DNA of 64,000 nucleotides from DASQUK01 sp963813485 (GCA_963813485.1 CAWEZE010000004.1:1-64000); one strand, 5' to 3'; shown: positions 39,880 through 49,775, numbered from the stretch's first letter. A program made the numbers and translations. Notes: generated by a model from the letters alone, not told the origin.

Positions 39880-41435
39880 TCAGGCCTGGGGTGTCTCGGC
39901 TTCGCCCTCGTTGGCGGCGGGCTCAGCCTCGGCGGGCTCAGCTGGCGCTGCCTCGGCCGCGGCCGACTCGGCCGGCGCGGACTCGGCCGGCGCGGCTCGG
40001 CCGGCGCGACCTCGGCCGGCGCGACCTCGGCCGGCGTGACCTCGGCCGGCGCGGCCTCGGCCGGCGCGGGCTCGGCCGGCGCGGCCTCGGCCGCGGCGAC
40101 GTCCGCAGCGGCCGCGGCCTCGGCAGCAGCCGCGGCCCCCGCGGGGCTCTGCTCGTAGTACTCGGCCCAGGCCTCGTCGGCCTCGGGCGAGTGCTCGACG
40201 GAGGGGCCGATGTAGTTGCCCTGATCGTCGTAGGCGTGCTCGCCGAAGTGCTCCTGGTACTCGGCGGCCACCACGCCACCCTCGGCGGCCTGCTTGATCG
40301 ACAGGCTGATCCGGCGGCGCTGGAGATCGAGGTCGATGATCTTGACCCACAGCTCCTCGCCGGGAGTGACCACCTGCTCGGGCAGATCGACGTGGTGGGC
40401 GGACATCTCCGAGATGTGCACCAGGCCCTCGATGCCGTCGCCCACCTGCACGAAGGCGCCGAACGGCACGAGCTTGGTGACCCGGCCGTAGACCAGCTCG
40501 CCGACGCGGTGGCTGGTGGCGAACTCCTGCCACGGGTCCTGCTGCGTGGCCTTGAGCGACAGGCTGATGCGCTCGCGGGACAGGTCGACATCGAGCACCT
40601 GCACCTCGACCTCGTCGCCCACGGACACGACGGAGCCCGGGTGGTCGACGTGCTTCCACGACAGCTCGGACACGTGGATGAGGCCGTCCATGCCACCGAG
40701 GTCGACGAAGGCGCCGAAGTTCACGACGCTCGACACGACACCCTTGCGCACCTCGCCGGGCTTGAGGTTGGCGAGGAAGTCCTCGCGCTGCTCGCGCTGC
40801 GTCTCCTCGAGCCAGGCCCGGCGGGACAGCACGACGTTGTTGCGGTTCTTGTCGAGCTCGATGATCTTGGCCTCGAGCGACTTGCCGACGTAGGGCTGCA
40901 GGTCGCGAACCCGGCGCAGCTCGACGAGCGAGGCGGGCAGGAAGCCGCGCAGCCCGATGTCGAGGATCAGGCCGCCCTTGACGACCTCGATGACCGGGCC
41001 GGACACGACCCCGTCTTCCTCCTTGACGCGCTCGATGTCGCCCCACGCGCGCTCGTACTGCGCCCGCTTCTTGGACAGGACCAGGCGGCCGTCCTTGTCC
41101 TCCTTGGTGAGCACCAGGGCCTCGACCTGGTCGCCTACGTTCACGACCTGGTTGGGGTCGACGTCGTTGCGGATCGACAGCTCGCGGCTCGGGATCACGC
41201 CCTCGGACTTGTAGCCGATGTCGAGCAGCACCTCGTCGCGGTCGACGCGCACCACCGTGCCGGTGACCATGGCGCCATCCTCGACGGACACGAGGGTCGC
41301 ATCGACGGCGTCGGCGAAGCTGCCGCTGAGGTCGTCGTCGATGATCTGGCGCGGGGTGTACCCCGACTCTGCGCTCACGTCGCCATCGGTGGCGGTCGCA
41401 GGGGCGGTGGAATCGGTCGTTTGGGCGTCGGACAC
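39880..41435 (-). CDS. rpsA: Ribosomal protein S1 (one frame break in the repetitive tail)
   Basis: GTG start at 41435. Four S1 (OB-fold) domains follow: TGTVVRVDRDEVLLDIGYKS, GPVIEVVKGGLILDIGLRGF, KGVVSSVVNFGAFVDLGGMD and GRVTKLVPFGAFVQVGDGIE. After about residue 420 the protein becomes Ala/Glu/Pro-rich with 15-base repeats encoding APAEV. The frame breaks near 39995 in this repeat; here one missing base explains it, giving the ending AAAEAAPAEPAEAEPA and TPQA. Repaired length is about 518 aa. S1 brings mRNA to the 30S subunit. The tail is longer and more repetitive than usual. Confidence 0.93.
39955..40090. repeat. 15-bp tandem repeats in the rpsA tail
   Basis: About nine units of TCGGCCGGCGCGGCC-like sequence (plus strand) run through the 3' end of rpsA and encode Ala-Pro-Ala-Glu-Val/Ala/Ser units. 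One unit is 14 bases instead of 15 (around 39995), which creates the frame break. Tandem repeats of this kind vary in number between strains. Confidence 0.85.
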
Positions 41436-41560
41436 GAACGGGTCGGCTTTCTTCGGGGGTCGGGATCGGCGGATTGCGGGTCCCGCTGGCGACGGGACAG
41501 CCACGAGGGCGCGCAGCACAGCGCGTTCGGGCGAGGGTAGCAGCCGCCCCCGGCGGACCG

Positions 41561-42358
41561 CTACGAACGCGCAGCCACGAGCAGGAACTCGGGAGAGTCG
41601 ATCGTCGGCGGATCGGCGGCATAGGCGCCGGGCGCCACCGACCAGATGGCCCGCACCTCGAGCCCGGCGCGAGCCGCCAGGAGCCGGAGCTCGCGGGGCG
41701 TGAAGCACGTGGTCCACAGGTCGGCCGGCGCGGGCACCCCGTCCTCGTCGCGGACCTCGGTGCGCTCGTGGTTGACGCCGGCGTCGGCATCGAAGGTGTC
41801 GTCGTGCTCGAGCCAGCGCACCTGGAAGTAGGCCGAGAACCCCGACACGGCGGCGACGCCGCCGGGCCGGAGCGCGCGGGCGATGCCCGCGAGCACGTCG
41901 CCGTCGGCGTCCAGCGCCGCGGCCGGCCCGGCGGCCAGGCCGAAGGCGCCCTGGCACAGCGAGATGGCCGCGTCGAACTCGGCATCGAACCGAAGGTCCC
42001 GGGCGTCGGCACGGAAGAAGCTGGCGCCGGGTGGGGCGCCGTCGCACGCGATGGCGACGAACCGCCGGCTGATGTCGACGCCCACGACTTCCATCCCCCG
42101 TTCCGCGAGGGCGTACGCGTGCCGCCCCGGACCACAGCCGACGTCGAGGACCCGCTGGCCCGGCCGCAGGCCGAGGGCGCCGACGAGGAACTCGATTTCC
42201 TGGGCCGTGCCCTTGGTGAAGGAGTAGCGGAGGTAGGCGGCGCCCAAGTGGTCGGCAACCGGCTCGAACCAGTGCCCTGCACGTCTTTGAAGAAAATCAG
42301 GGGCTGTGCCCCGGATTTTCTTCAAAGACGGGATCGGGTCGTCCCGACGACCGCTCAC
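41561..42358 (-). CDS. Class I SAM-dependent methyltransferase (palindrome-encoded N-terminus)
   Basis: 265 aa from a GTG that overlaps the polA stop (GTGA). Motif I is VLDVGCGPGRHAYALAERG, followed by VVGVDISRRFVAIA and SLCQGAFGLAA. Residues about 11-26 (SLKKIRGTAPDFLQRR) are encoded by a near-perfect 47-bp palindrome shared with the methyltransferase at 23657-24421. Downstream the conserved part begins near HWFEPVADHLGAAYLRYSF. The substrate is unknown. It is probably co-transcribed with polA. Confidence 0.84.
   Translation of the reverse strand: MSGRRDDPIPSLKKIRGTAPDFLQRRAGHWFEPVADHLGAAYLRYSFTKGTAQEIEFLVGALGLRPGQRVLDVGCGPGRHAYALAERGMEVVGVDISRRFVAIACDGAPPGASFFRADARDLRFDAEFDAAISLCQGAFGLAAGPAAALDADGDVLAGIARALRPGGVAAVSGFSAYFQVRWLEHDDTFDADAGVNHERTEVRDEDGVPAPADLWTTCFTPRELRLLAARAGLEVRAIWSVAPGAYAADPPTIDSPEFLLVAARS
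42283..42329. repeat. 47-bp palindromic element, copy B (nearly perfect)
   Basis: GTCTTTGAAGAAAATC-A-GGGGC (42283-42304) pairs with GCCCC-G-GATTTTCTTCAAAGAC (42308-42329) around TGT: 21 of 22 stem positions match. Same length and ends as 24397-24443. It lies wholly inside the methyltransferase reading frame and encodes SLKKIRGTAPDFLQR on the minus strand; the plus strand reads nearly the same peptide because of the symmetry. Confidence 0.93.
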
Positions 42359-45057
42359 CCCTTGGCGTCCGCCCAGCTGGGGCCGAACGCCAGGTTGACC
42401 TCCAGCGGAACGCTGAGGTCCACCGCCCCGGTCATGGTGTCGACGACCACCTCGGCGGCCCGGTCGTGCTCGGCGGGAGGCACGTCGAGCAACACCTCGT
42501 CGTGCACTTGGAGGATGAGCTGGCTGTCCATCTGCGAGTCCTCCAGCGCCGCAGTGAGCCGCACCAGCGCCACCTTGAAGATGTCTGCGGCCAGCCCCTG
42601 GATCCCGGCGTTCATGGCCTGGCGCTCGCCCGCCTGGCGGATGCGGTAGTTGGGCGACGACAGCTCGGGGATCTGGCGGCGCCGGCCGAACAGCGTCTCC
42701 GTGTAGCCGCGTTCCCGGGCCTCGGCCACGGTGCGCTCCATGTACTCCTTCACCGAGGGGAACGCCTCGAAGTAGGCGACGAGGATGAGCGCCGCCTCCT
42801 CGGTGGGGATGTTGAGCCGCTGGCCCAGGCCGTAGGCCTCCATGCCGTATGCGAGCCCGTACGACACCATCTTGGCCTTGGACCGCTGCTCGATGGTCAC
42901 TGCGCCCGGTTCGACGCCGAACACCCGCGAGGCCGTCTCGGTGTGGATGTCCCGGCCCGAGCGGAAGCTCTCGATCAGCCCCGGGTCCTGCGCCAGATGG
43001 GCGATGCAGCGCAGCTCGATCTGGTTGTAGTCGGCCACCAGCAGTTCGCAGCCCGGCGCCGGGACGAACGCCTTGCGGAACTCCCGCCCGATCTCGCTAC
43101 GCACGGGAATGTTGTGGAGGTTGGGCTGGTCCGACGACAGCCGGCCGGTGCGCGCGACGGTCTGGTTGAACGTGGCGTGGATCCGTCCGTCGCCCGCCAC
43201 CTCGGCGAGCAGGCCGTCGCCGTAGGTCGAGCGCAGCTTCTCGACCTCTCGGTAGGCCAACAGGTGCTCGATGATGGGGTGCTGCCCGGCCAGCTTCTCC
43301 AGCGATGACGCGTCCGTGGAATAGCCGGTCTTGGTGCGCTTTTGCGGCGTCAGCCCCAGCTTGTCGAACAAGATCTCCCGCAACTGCGGGGTCGAGTTCA
43401 CGTTGAACTCGGTGCCGGCGTCGTCGTAGACCTGCTGGCGCAGGTCGTCGACCTCGGCGTTGAGCCGATCTCGTAGGCCCCGCAGTTCCTTCGCGTCGAC
43501 ACCCACTCCGGCGTGCTCCATGTGCGCCAGCACCCGGACCAGCGGCACCTCGATCTCGTCGTTGAGCGCTCGCAGCGCCTGGTGGTCGAGCGCCTGCGTC
43601 AGCGGCTCGATCAGGCGGTCGACCGCCAGCGCGTAGCGACCGGTGCGCTGGGCGGCCGACACCGTCGAGCCCTCGAGGTCGAGCTGACCCTCGGGGGCGG
43701 CGCCGTCCGTCGGCAGCTCGGCCGAGGCGTAGCGGCGCAGCACCTCGTCGAGCAGGTAGCGCGACTCGGCAGGATCGAGCAGGTAGGCGGCGATGGCGGT
43801 GTCGATGGCCAGGCAGCGCACGTCGACGCCGACGTCGAGCAGGGACCGCATGATTGCCTTGGCCTGATGGGCGGCGACCGGTCGCCCACCCTCGCCCGGC
43901 TGCGCCACGAGCCGGGCGAGCTCGGCGCGCACGGTGTCGTCGACCAGCAGCCCGATCGGGATCCACGCGACCGCGCCCGCCGCCGGATCGGTCACGATCG
44001 CGACGCCCTCGAGCGGCGTGCGGCCCTCGCTGCCCTCCCAGGCGGCCGCCACGGCCAGCGGCGCGCCCGCCGCGCCCTCTCGCAGCCGGACCAGCAGCGC
44101 GGAAGCATCTGCCGCCCACTCGATCGTCGTCACGTCGGCCTCGAGCACCTCGGCCGGCGGCCGGCCCACGCCGAGGTCCTCGCCCAGTGCTTCGGTCAGG
44201 CGCTCACCGAGGCTGTGGAACTCCAGGAAGTCGAACAGGTGGCGCACCTCGTCGACGTCCGGCGGGCGGCGATCGAGCTCGTCGACGGTCACGCCGACGG
44301 GCGCGTCGCAGATCAGCTTCATGAGCTCGGCGTTCTGGCGGACCTGGTCCTCGTGCTCACCCAGGCTGGTTCGGAGCTTGGGGGTCTGCTCGTCGAGGTG
44401 CTCGAAGATGCCGTCGATGCCGCCGTAGGTGGTGACCAGCTTGGCGGCGGTCTTCTCCCCCACGCCCGGCACCCCTGGCAGGTTGTCGGACGTGTCGCCG
44501 CGTAGCGCCGCGTACTGCAGGTAGAGCGTCGGCGGCACGCCGGTCCGCTCCTCGATGCCGGCCTCGTCGTACAGGACGTAGTCCGACACCCCGCGCCGGT
44601 TGTAGAGCACCTTGACGTGCGGGTCCTCGACGAGCTGGTAGACGTCTCGGTCGCCGGTCACGACGATGACGTCGAGCCCGGCGTCCCGGCCCTGGGTGGC
44701 GAGCGTGGCGATGATGTCGTCCGCCTCGTAGCCCGGCAGCTCGAGCACCCGGATCCCCAGGGTCTCGGCCACCTGGCGGACCAGCCCCATCTGCTGGCGC
44801 AGGATGTCGGGCGCCGCCTGGCGGTTGGCCTTGTAGGTGTCGACCCGCTCATGGCGGAACGTGGGCTCGGGCCGGTCGAACGCCACCGCCATACGCCGGT
44901 GGCCGTGGTCGCGCATCAGGTTGATCAGCATCGACGTGAACCCGAACACCGCGTTGGTGACCTGGCCCGAAGCGGTGGAGAGGTCGGTGGGCAGCGCGAA
45001 GAAGGCCCGGTAGGTGAGGGAGTTCCCGTCGATCAGGATGAGGGGGTCGTCGGCCAC
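42355..45057 (-). CDS. polA: DNA polymerase I
   Basis: 900 aa. The N-terminal 5'-3' exonuclease has LILIDGNSLTYRAFFALPTD, GYEADDIIATLA and VVTGDRDVYQLV with its metal-binding acidic residues. The middle domain lacks a clear 3'-5' exonuclease acidic set, as usual in Actinobacteria. Polymerase motif A is LLVADYNQIELRCIAHLAQD, the O-helix is RSKAKMVSYGLAYGMEAYGL, and motif C is LQVHDEVLLDV. The O-helix has Tyr where E. coli has Phe762, the state known to relax discrimination against dideoxynucleotides and common in this phylum. Works in repair and Okazaki-fragment processing. Confidence 0.97.
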   Translation of the reverse strand: MADDPLILIDGNSLTYRAFFALPTDLSTASGQVTNAVFGFTSMLINLMRDHGHRRMAVAFDRPEPTFRHERVDTYKANRQAAPDILRQQMGLVRQVAETLGIRVLELPGYEADDIIATLATQGRDAGLDVIVVTGDRDVYQLVEDPHVKVLYNRRGVSDYVLYDEAGIEERTGVPPTLYLQYAALRGDTSDNLPGVPGVGEKTAAKLVTTYGGIDGIFEHLDEQTPKLRTSLGEHEDQVRQNAELMKLICDAPVGVTVDELDRRPPDVDEVRHLFDFLEFHSLGERLTEALGEDLGVGRPPAEVLEADVTTIEWAADASALLVRLREGAAGAPLAVAAAWEGSEGRTPLEGVAIVTDPAAGAVAWIPIGLLVDDTVRAELARLVAQPGEGGRPVAAHQAKAIMRSLLDVGVDVRCLAIDTAIAAYLLDPAESRYLLDEVLRRYASAELPTDGAAPEGQLDLEGSTVSAAQRTGRYALAVDRLIEPLTQALDHQALRALNDEIEVPLVRVLAHMEHAGVGVDAKELRGLRDRLNAEVDDLRQQVYDDAGTEFNVNSTPQLREILFDKLGLTPQKRTKTGYSTDASSLEKLAGQHPIIEHLLAYREVEKLRSTYGDGLLAEVAGDGRIHATFNQTVARTGRLSSDQPNLHNIPVRSEIGREFRKAFVPAPGCELLVADYNQIELRCIAHLAQDPGLIESFRSGRDIHTETASRVFGVEPGAVTIEQRSKAKMVSYGLAYGMEAYGLGQRLNIPTEEAALILVAYFEAFPSVKEYMERTVAEARERGYTETLFGRRRQIPELSSPNYRIRQAGERQAMNAGIQGLAADIFKVALVRLTAALEDSQMDSQLILQVHDEVLLDVPPAEHDRAAEVVVDTMTGAVDLSVPLEVNLAFGPSWADAKG

Positions 45058-45181
45058 GTACCTAGTAGTACACCCCTGGCGTCATCACTCCGCCGGGTCT
45101 GACGGTCGATGCCGCCGGTAGCCCGGTCGTCCGGCAGCGACGCTTGTCGGCCCGTGCATGTCCCGCGGGATCGACCGTCCG

Positions 45182-45763
45182 TCACTCCGCCGGCTTGATG
45201 TCACCGTCGATGATGCGCTGGGCGATGGCCCGCATGGTGACCCGCTCCGACATGGCCCGGCGCTGGATGAAGCCGAACGCTTCGCTCTCCCCCATGCCCG
45301 ACTCGTCCATGAGCTTGCCCTTGGCGCGGTCGACCACCTTGCGGGTCTCGAGCTGCTCCTCGAGGCTGGCGGTCTGGTCGGCCAACGCCCGGATCTCCCG
45401 GAACCGCCCGAGCGCCACCTCGACCGCCGGCACCAGCTCGCTGCGCTCGAACGGCTTGACCAGATAGGCGAGCGCGCCCGCGTCGCGTGCCTGCTCGATC
45501 AGGTCGCGCTGGCTGAAGGCGGTGAGGATCAGCACCGCTGCCCGGCGCTCGCCGGCGATCTCCCGGGCGGCGGCCAGGCCGTCGAGGCCCGGCATCTTGA
45601 TGTCGAGGATGGCGAGGTCGGGCTCGAGCTCACGGACCAGCTTGACCGCCTCGTCGCCGCGGCCCGTCTCGCCCACGACCTCGTAGCCCTCCTCCTCGAG
45701 GGTCTCCTTCAGGTCGAGGCGGATGATGGCCTCGTCCTCAGCGATGACGACGCGGGTAGCCAA
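45182..45763 (-). CDS. pdtaR: ANTAR-domain response regulator (PdtaR-like)
   Basis: 193 aa. The receiver domain has the acidic pocket VVIAEDEAIIRLDL, the phospho-acceptor Asp in LAILDIKMPGLDGLA, the switch Thr in VLILTAFSQ and Lys in AYLVKPFERS. The C-terminal ANTAR domain reads VVDRAKGKLMDESGMGESEA followed by FGFIQRRAMSERV. ANTAR proteins bind tandem hairpins in nascent RNA and prevent termination. The cognate kinase (PdtaS) is not in the window. Its position beside polA/rpsA matches mycobacterial synteny. Confidence 0.93.
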   Translation of the reverse strand: MATRVVIAEDEAIIRLDLKETLEEEGYEVVGETGRGDEAVKLVRELEPDLAILDIKMPGLDGLAAAREIAGERRAAVLILTAFSQRDLIEQARDAGALAYLVKPFERSELVPAVEVALGRFREIRALADQTASLEEQLETRKVVDRAKGKLMDESGMGESEAFGFIQRRAMSERVTMRAIAQRIIDGDIKPAE

Positions 45764-45792
45764 GCTCGTTCCTTCTTTCGATCCGGTGTGTT

Positions 45793-46092
45793 CTAGCGCG
45801 ACCGGGATTGCGCGAGCAGCCGATCGAGCAGCTCGTCCTGGTCGCGCTCCAACTTGGCGATCTCGTCGTGCACCGCGGCACGGTGCCGGCGCATGGCCTC
45901 GGCATGCCGCTCGGCCTGCCGGTGGTCGACGTCGGCGACGGGGGTTTCGGACACCAGGGCCCGCAGTCGGGCGTCGTCGGCGGCATCGGCCAGATGAGCC
46001 AGCTGCTCACCCGAGACTTCGAGCTCGGCGCGCAGCTGCTGCAGACGCCCCGCGACCTGGCTGAGGCGCCTCTCGACCAACGACTTGGGCAT
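45793..46092 (-). CDS. Small coiled-coil protein
   Basis: 99 aa from the ATG at 46092. Almost entirely heptad-like, with KSLVERRLSQVAGRLQQLRA and DEIAKLERDQDELLDRLLAQ flanking a less regular middle. No cysteines, no membrane segment. It lies 29 bases upstream of the ANTAR regulator on the same strand and may be co-transcribed. Function unknown. Confidence 0.7.
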   Translation of the reverse strand: MPKSLVERRLSQVAGRLQQLRAELEVSGEQLAHLADAADDARLRALVSETPVADVDHRQAERHAEAMRRHRAAVHDEIAKLERDQDELLDRLLAQSRSR

Positions 46093-46201
46093 GAGGGCGA
46101 GTCTATGTGGTGGCGCCACGACCCCCGCTCGGGTCGCGGCGCGCACGGTACGTGGCGTAATCCAGGCGGAACCGCGGGACGGGCCTGATTGACTCCGGTG
46201 G

Positions 46202-47089
46202 GTGCGTCGCCTGTTCGTGCTGGCCTTCATCTGGGGCTGGTCGTTCCTGTTCATCAAGGTCGCCGGCGAGGGCCTGACGCCCACGACCGTGGCCTGGGCG
46301 CGGATCGCCCTGGGCGCGGCGGTGCTCTACGCGGTGCTTCACGGCCAGCGGCGCCGCGTGCCGGTGGATCGGGTCTCGCTGCGGCACTACGCGGTGGTGA
46401 CGCTCGCCGGCAACATCGTGCCGTTCACGTTGCTGGCCTGGGGCGAGCAGCACATCACGTCGGCGCTGACGGCGGTGCTGAACGCCTCGACGCCGCTGTT
46501 CACCGCCGTCTTCGCCGCCATCGGACTGGGTGAACGGTTGCGGCCGGTGCAGATTGCCGGACTGGCGCTGGGAATGGTCGGCGTGGCTGTGGCCGCGGGG
46601 GTGGGCGCCTCCGACCTCGAGGGATCGTCGACCGCGGGCGCCGTGGCCGCGATCTTCGCCGGCGCCGGCTACGGCATCGCCTTCGTCTACATGCGCCGCC
46701 ACCTGATCTCCTATCCACCGATCGTGGCGGCCACCGGGCAGCTGGCCACGGGGGCCCTACTGCTGTTCCCGGTGGCGGCGGCCACGTCGATCGCCGGTGG
46801 CGTGTCGCTCACCCCCACCCGGGTGGCGTCGATCCTGCTGCTGGGCGTCCTGGGGACCGGTGTCGCCTATGTCCTCAACTACCGGATCATCGCCGACATC
46901 GGCGCCACCAGGGCCTCGCTCGTCACCTACATCATCCCGGTGGTGGCCGTGGTCGTCGGCATCCTCGTGCTGGACGAGCCGTTCGAGGCACGGCTGCTGG
47001 TCGGCGGTGCATTGACGGTCGCCGGGATCGCCGCCGTCAACCACAAACCCCGGGTTCGCGCGCCCGAACCGAGCGTCCTCAGTCCCTGA
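46202..47089 (+). CDS. EamA/DMT superfamily transporter
   Basis: 295 aa, GTG start. About ten hydrophobic segments are arranged as two EamA repeats; the first begins RLFVLAFIWGWSFLFIKVA and the second around AAIFAGAGYGIAFVYMRRHL. Between them is the typical loop with SALTAVLNASTPLFTAVFA. Members export metabolites or import sugars; the substrate is not predictable. It is divergent from the coiled-coil gene and followed by malQ. Confidence 0.9.
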   Translation: MRRLFVLAFIWGWSFLFIKVAGEGLTPTTVAWARIALGAAVLYAVLHGQRRRVPVDRVSLRHYAVVTLAGNIVPFTLLAWGEQHITSALTAVLNASTPLFTAVFAAIGLGERLRPVQIAGLALGMVGVAVAAGVGASDLEGSSTAGAVAAIFAGAGYGIAFVYMRRHLISYPPIVAATGQLATGALLLFPVAAATSIAGGVSLTPTRVASILLLGVLGTGVAYVLNYRIIADIGATRASLVTYIIPVVAVVVGILVLDEPFEARLLVGGALTVAGIAAVNHKPRVRAPEPSVLSP

Positions 47090-47185
47090 AGCTCGGCGCG
47101 GACGCCGGTACCGTGCGCGACATGGCTCGTGTCGACCGCCGTGTGGGGCGAGACGTGCGCCAGCGGTCGGCACCAGCCACCTGAC

Positions 47186-49018
47186 ATGGCGACCGACCCC
47201 TGGGGCATCGACGACGGCTACTGGGACGCCTTGGGAAAGTGGCACCGGACCTCCCCGGAAACGGTCGCCGCGCTGCGGGAGGCCATGGGCGCCGACAACT
47301 CTGCGGAAGCACCGCCTCCGAACGGTCCGGCGGTCTGGGTCGTGCATGCCGGCCGCGCCGAGCCCCTGCTCGGTCCCTGTGAGCTGGCCCTGGAGGACGG
47401 CAGCGAGCTCCGGGCCGAGGGTGAGCTCCCGCCCGACCTGCCCATCGGCTACCACGAGCTCCGCCCCCTGGCCGGCGGCCCGGCGACCCGACTGATCGTC
47501 ACACCCGGCCGCTGCCACCTGCCGGGCGAACTGCGAACGTGGCTGCTCACGGTCCAGCTCCCCGGCTGCCGGTCCGCAGGGAGCTGGGGCATCGGCGACC
47601 TCGCCGACCTGCGATCCATCGGCGCCTGGGCCGCCGGGCAAGGTGCCGGCATGCTCGGGGTCAGCCCGATGCACGCACCCAACCTGGTCGCCCCGGTGGA
47701 GGCCAGCCCGTACTTCCCGTCGAGCCGCCGCTGGTTCAACCCTCTGCTGCTACGCATCGAGGAGCTGCCCGGCGCCGGCGACACAACGGTCGAGGCGCTG
47801 GGCGCGGAGGCCCGGAGGTTGAACGCCGCGCCCGTCGTGGACCGGGACGCGGTCTGGGCGCTCAAGCGGCGCGCGCTCGGCCATCTGTGGACGGCGCTCG
47901 GTCCCGACCTGCGATTCGAGCGGTGGCGGGAGCAGATGGGCAGCGAGCTGGAGACCTACGCCCGGTTCTGTGCCTTGGCCGAGCATCACGGGACTGGTTG
48001 GCGCGCATGGCCGACCGGGCATCGGCACCCATCAGGAGCCGACGTGGCCTCCTTCGCCGCCGACCACGCCGACCGGGTGGCGTTCTGGGCATGGGTGCAG
48101 TTCCTGGTCGACGAACAGCTCCGGCGCGCCGAGGAACCCCTGGCCCTGCTCACGGACCTGGCGGTGGGCGTGGATCCGGACGGGGCCGACGCCTGGTGCC
48201 TGCAGGACCTGCTGGCGCACGACGTACGGGTGGGGGCGCCGCCCGACGAGTTCAACCGCGCCGGCCAGGACTGGGGGCTGCCACCGTTCGTCCCCCACGC
48301 CCTCAGGGCGGTCGCCTACGAGCCGTTGGCCGCGCTGTGGCGGGCGGCGATGGGACACGGCGGCGGCCTCCGCATCGACCATGTCATGGGCCTGTTCCGA
48401 CTGTTCTGGCTGCCGCCCGGCGGCTCGCCCACCGATGGCGCCTACGTGCGCTACCCGGCGGACGAGCTGCTGGCGGTCCTGGCAATCGAGAGCGTGCGTT
48501 CGGGGGCGGTGGTGGTCGGCGAGGACCTGGGCACGGTCGAGGAGGGCGTACGGGACCGGTTGCACGCCGCCGGGCTGCTGTCGTACCGGCTCGTCTGGTT
48601 CGAGGAGGCCGCGCCCGAGCACTACCCGGCCCAGGCTCTGGGCGCGGTCACCACCCACGACCTGCCCACGATCGCCGGCGTGTGGTCGGGCGACGATGCG
48701 GCCGACCAGCGGGCGGCGGGCGTCGAACCCGACGAAGCCGCGCTCGGGCGGCTGCGCGACAAGCTCGTGGCGTTGAGCGGGCTGGACGTTGGCGCTCCGG
48801 TGGATGAGGTGATCGTCGCCGTGCACCAGCGGTTGGCGGCGGCGCCGTGCGCACTCGTCGGCGCCACGCTGGAAGACGCCTTGGCGCTCCGTCGGCGCCC
48901 CAACCTGCCCGGCACGACCGCGGAACGACCCAACTGGTCCCTCGGCCTCCCGGTCGCGTTAGAGCGGGTGCTGGACGACCCGCTCGTGGGCCGGGTGGCG
49001 GCGGCCCTGCGGCGCTAG
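47186..49018 (+). CDS. malQ: 4-alpha-glucanotransferase (amylomaltase)
   Basis: 610 aa from the ATG at 47186 (an earlier in-frame start at 47129 lacks support). GH77 landmarks are visible: GSWGIGDLADLRSIGAWAA, SPYFPSSRRWFNPLLLRI, the nucleophile Asp in GGLRIDHVMGLFRLFWLP, the acid Glu in VVVGEDLGTVEEGVRDRL and the stabilising Asp in VTTHDLPTIAGVW. Transfers maltodextrin segments and releases glucose. With the GH65 phosphorylase and beta-PGM elsewhere in the window it suggests alpha-glucan turnover. Convergent with the next gene, four bases apart. Confidence 0.93.
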   Translation: MATDPWGIDDGYWDALGKWHRTSPETVAALREAMGADNSAEAPPPNGPAVWVVHAGRAEPLLGPCELALEDGSELRAEGELPPDLPIGYHELRPLAGGPATRLIVTPGRCHLPGELRTWLLTVQLPGCRSAGSWGIGDLADLRSIGAWAAGQGAGMLGVSPMHAPNLVAPVEASPYFPSSRRWFNPLLLRIEELPGAGDTTVEALGAEARRLNAAPVVDRDAVWALKRRALGHLWTALGPDLRFERWREQMGSELETYARFCALAEHHGTGWRAWPTGHRHPSGADVASFAADHADRVAFWAWVQFLVDEQLRRAEEPLALLTDLAVGVDPDGADAWCLQDLLAHDVRVGAPPDEFNRAGQDWGLPPFVPHALRAVAYEPLAALWRAAMGHGGGLRIDHVMGLFRLFWLPPGGSPTDGAYVRYPADELLAVLAIESVRSGAVVVGEDLGTVEEGVRDRLHAAGLLSYRLVWFEEAAPEHYPAQALGAVTTHDLPTIAGVWSGDDAADQRAAGVEPDEAALGRLRDKLVALSGLDVGAPVDEVIVAVHQRLAAAPCALVGATLEDALALRRRPNLPGTTAERPNWSLGLPVALERVLDDPLVGRVAAALRR

Positions 49019-49022
49019 TGGC

Positions 49023-49694
49023 TCAGCGGGCGCTGCGGCCGGCGCCATGGGATCGGACGTCGGCCAGGATCTCGCGCACCGTCGAGTCCTGGACTTGGGA
49101 GAAGTCGTCGTACCAGGTCCCGACGGCCCGGAAATGGGCCGGCGCCGCGAGGCACACCACTCGATCGGCGGTCTCCCCGACGCTGGCGCAGGCCTCCGGC
49201 GAGCCCACCGGCACGGCCACCACCAGCTCCTTCGGCCTCCGCCCCCGGACGACATCCACCGCCACCCGCATGGTCGCCCCGGTGGCCATGCCGTCGTCGA
49301 CGAGGACGGCCGTCCGGTCCTCGACCGGGATGGCCGCCGCCTCGCCCCGGAACAGCTCGGCCCGGTGGGCGAGCGCGGCCGCATGCCGGCGGGCGAGGAC
49401 ATCGACGTCGACGTCGGTCATCCCCACGGCCGCCATCACCCCGGGGTTGTAAGCGACCTGGCCGTCGTCGGCGACGGCTGCGAGTGCCAGTTCCTCGTGG
49501 CCCGGTACGCCGATCTTGGCGACCACGAGCACGTCGAGCGCCGCACCGAGCGCCCGCGCCACCTCGGCGGCCACCGGCACGCCGCCGCGCGGGAGGCCCA
49601 GCACCACGATGTCCTCGCCGGCGAGGTCGGCAAGTTGCTCGGCCAGCCGGTGGCCGGCGTCGACGCGATCCGCGAACACCACCGCCATACGCAT
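49023..49694 (-). CDS. Phosphoribosyltransferase-domain protein
   Basis: 223 aa. The type I PRTase fold is indicated by IVVLGLPRGGVPVAAEVARA at the start and the PRPP-binding motif AVLVDDGMATGATMRVAV. Typical members of this subfamily are annotated as phosphoribosyltransferases of unknown base specificity and are often found with erythromycin-esterase-like or stress genes. None of those is adjacent here. The start ATG at 49694 has GGGGAAGA upstream. Confidence 0.85.
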   Translation of the reverse strand: MRMAVVFADRVDAGHRLAEQLADLAGEDIVVLGLPRGGVPVAAEVARALGAALDVLVVAKIGVPGHEELALAAVADDGQVAYNPGVMAAVGMTDVDVDVLARRHAAALAHRAELFRGEAAAIPVEDRTAVLVDDGMATGATMRVAVDVVRGRRPKELVVAVPVGSPEACASVGETADRVVCLAAPAHFRAVGTWYDDFSQVQDSTVREILADVRSHGAGRSAR

Positions 49695-49775
49695 TCATTC
49701 TTCCCCTGCCCAGGCCGATCGACACGATCGAAGGCTCGGGAGACCGAGTTCCTCCGTCGAATCGGCGGTGTGGGG

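Noticed and set aside
38562..42047. A 1161-codon minus-strand frame fusing three loci
   Set aside because: It is the rpsA frame continued through out-of-frame parts of coaE and the FAM151-like gene because of the rpsA frame break. Those two genes have intact frames of their own.
42355..45057. PolA O-helix Tyr and missing proofreading residues
   Set aside because: Both are usual in actinobacterial PolA, so neither is novel here.
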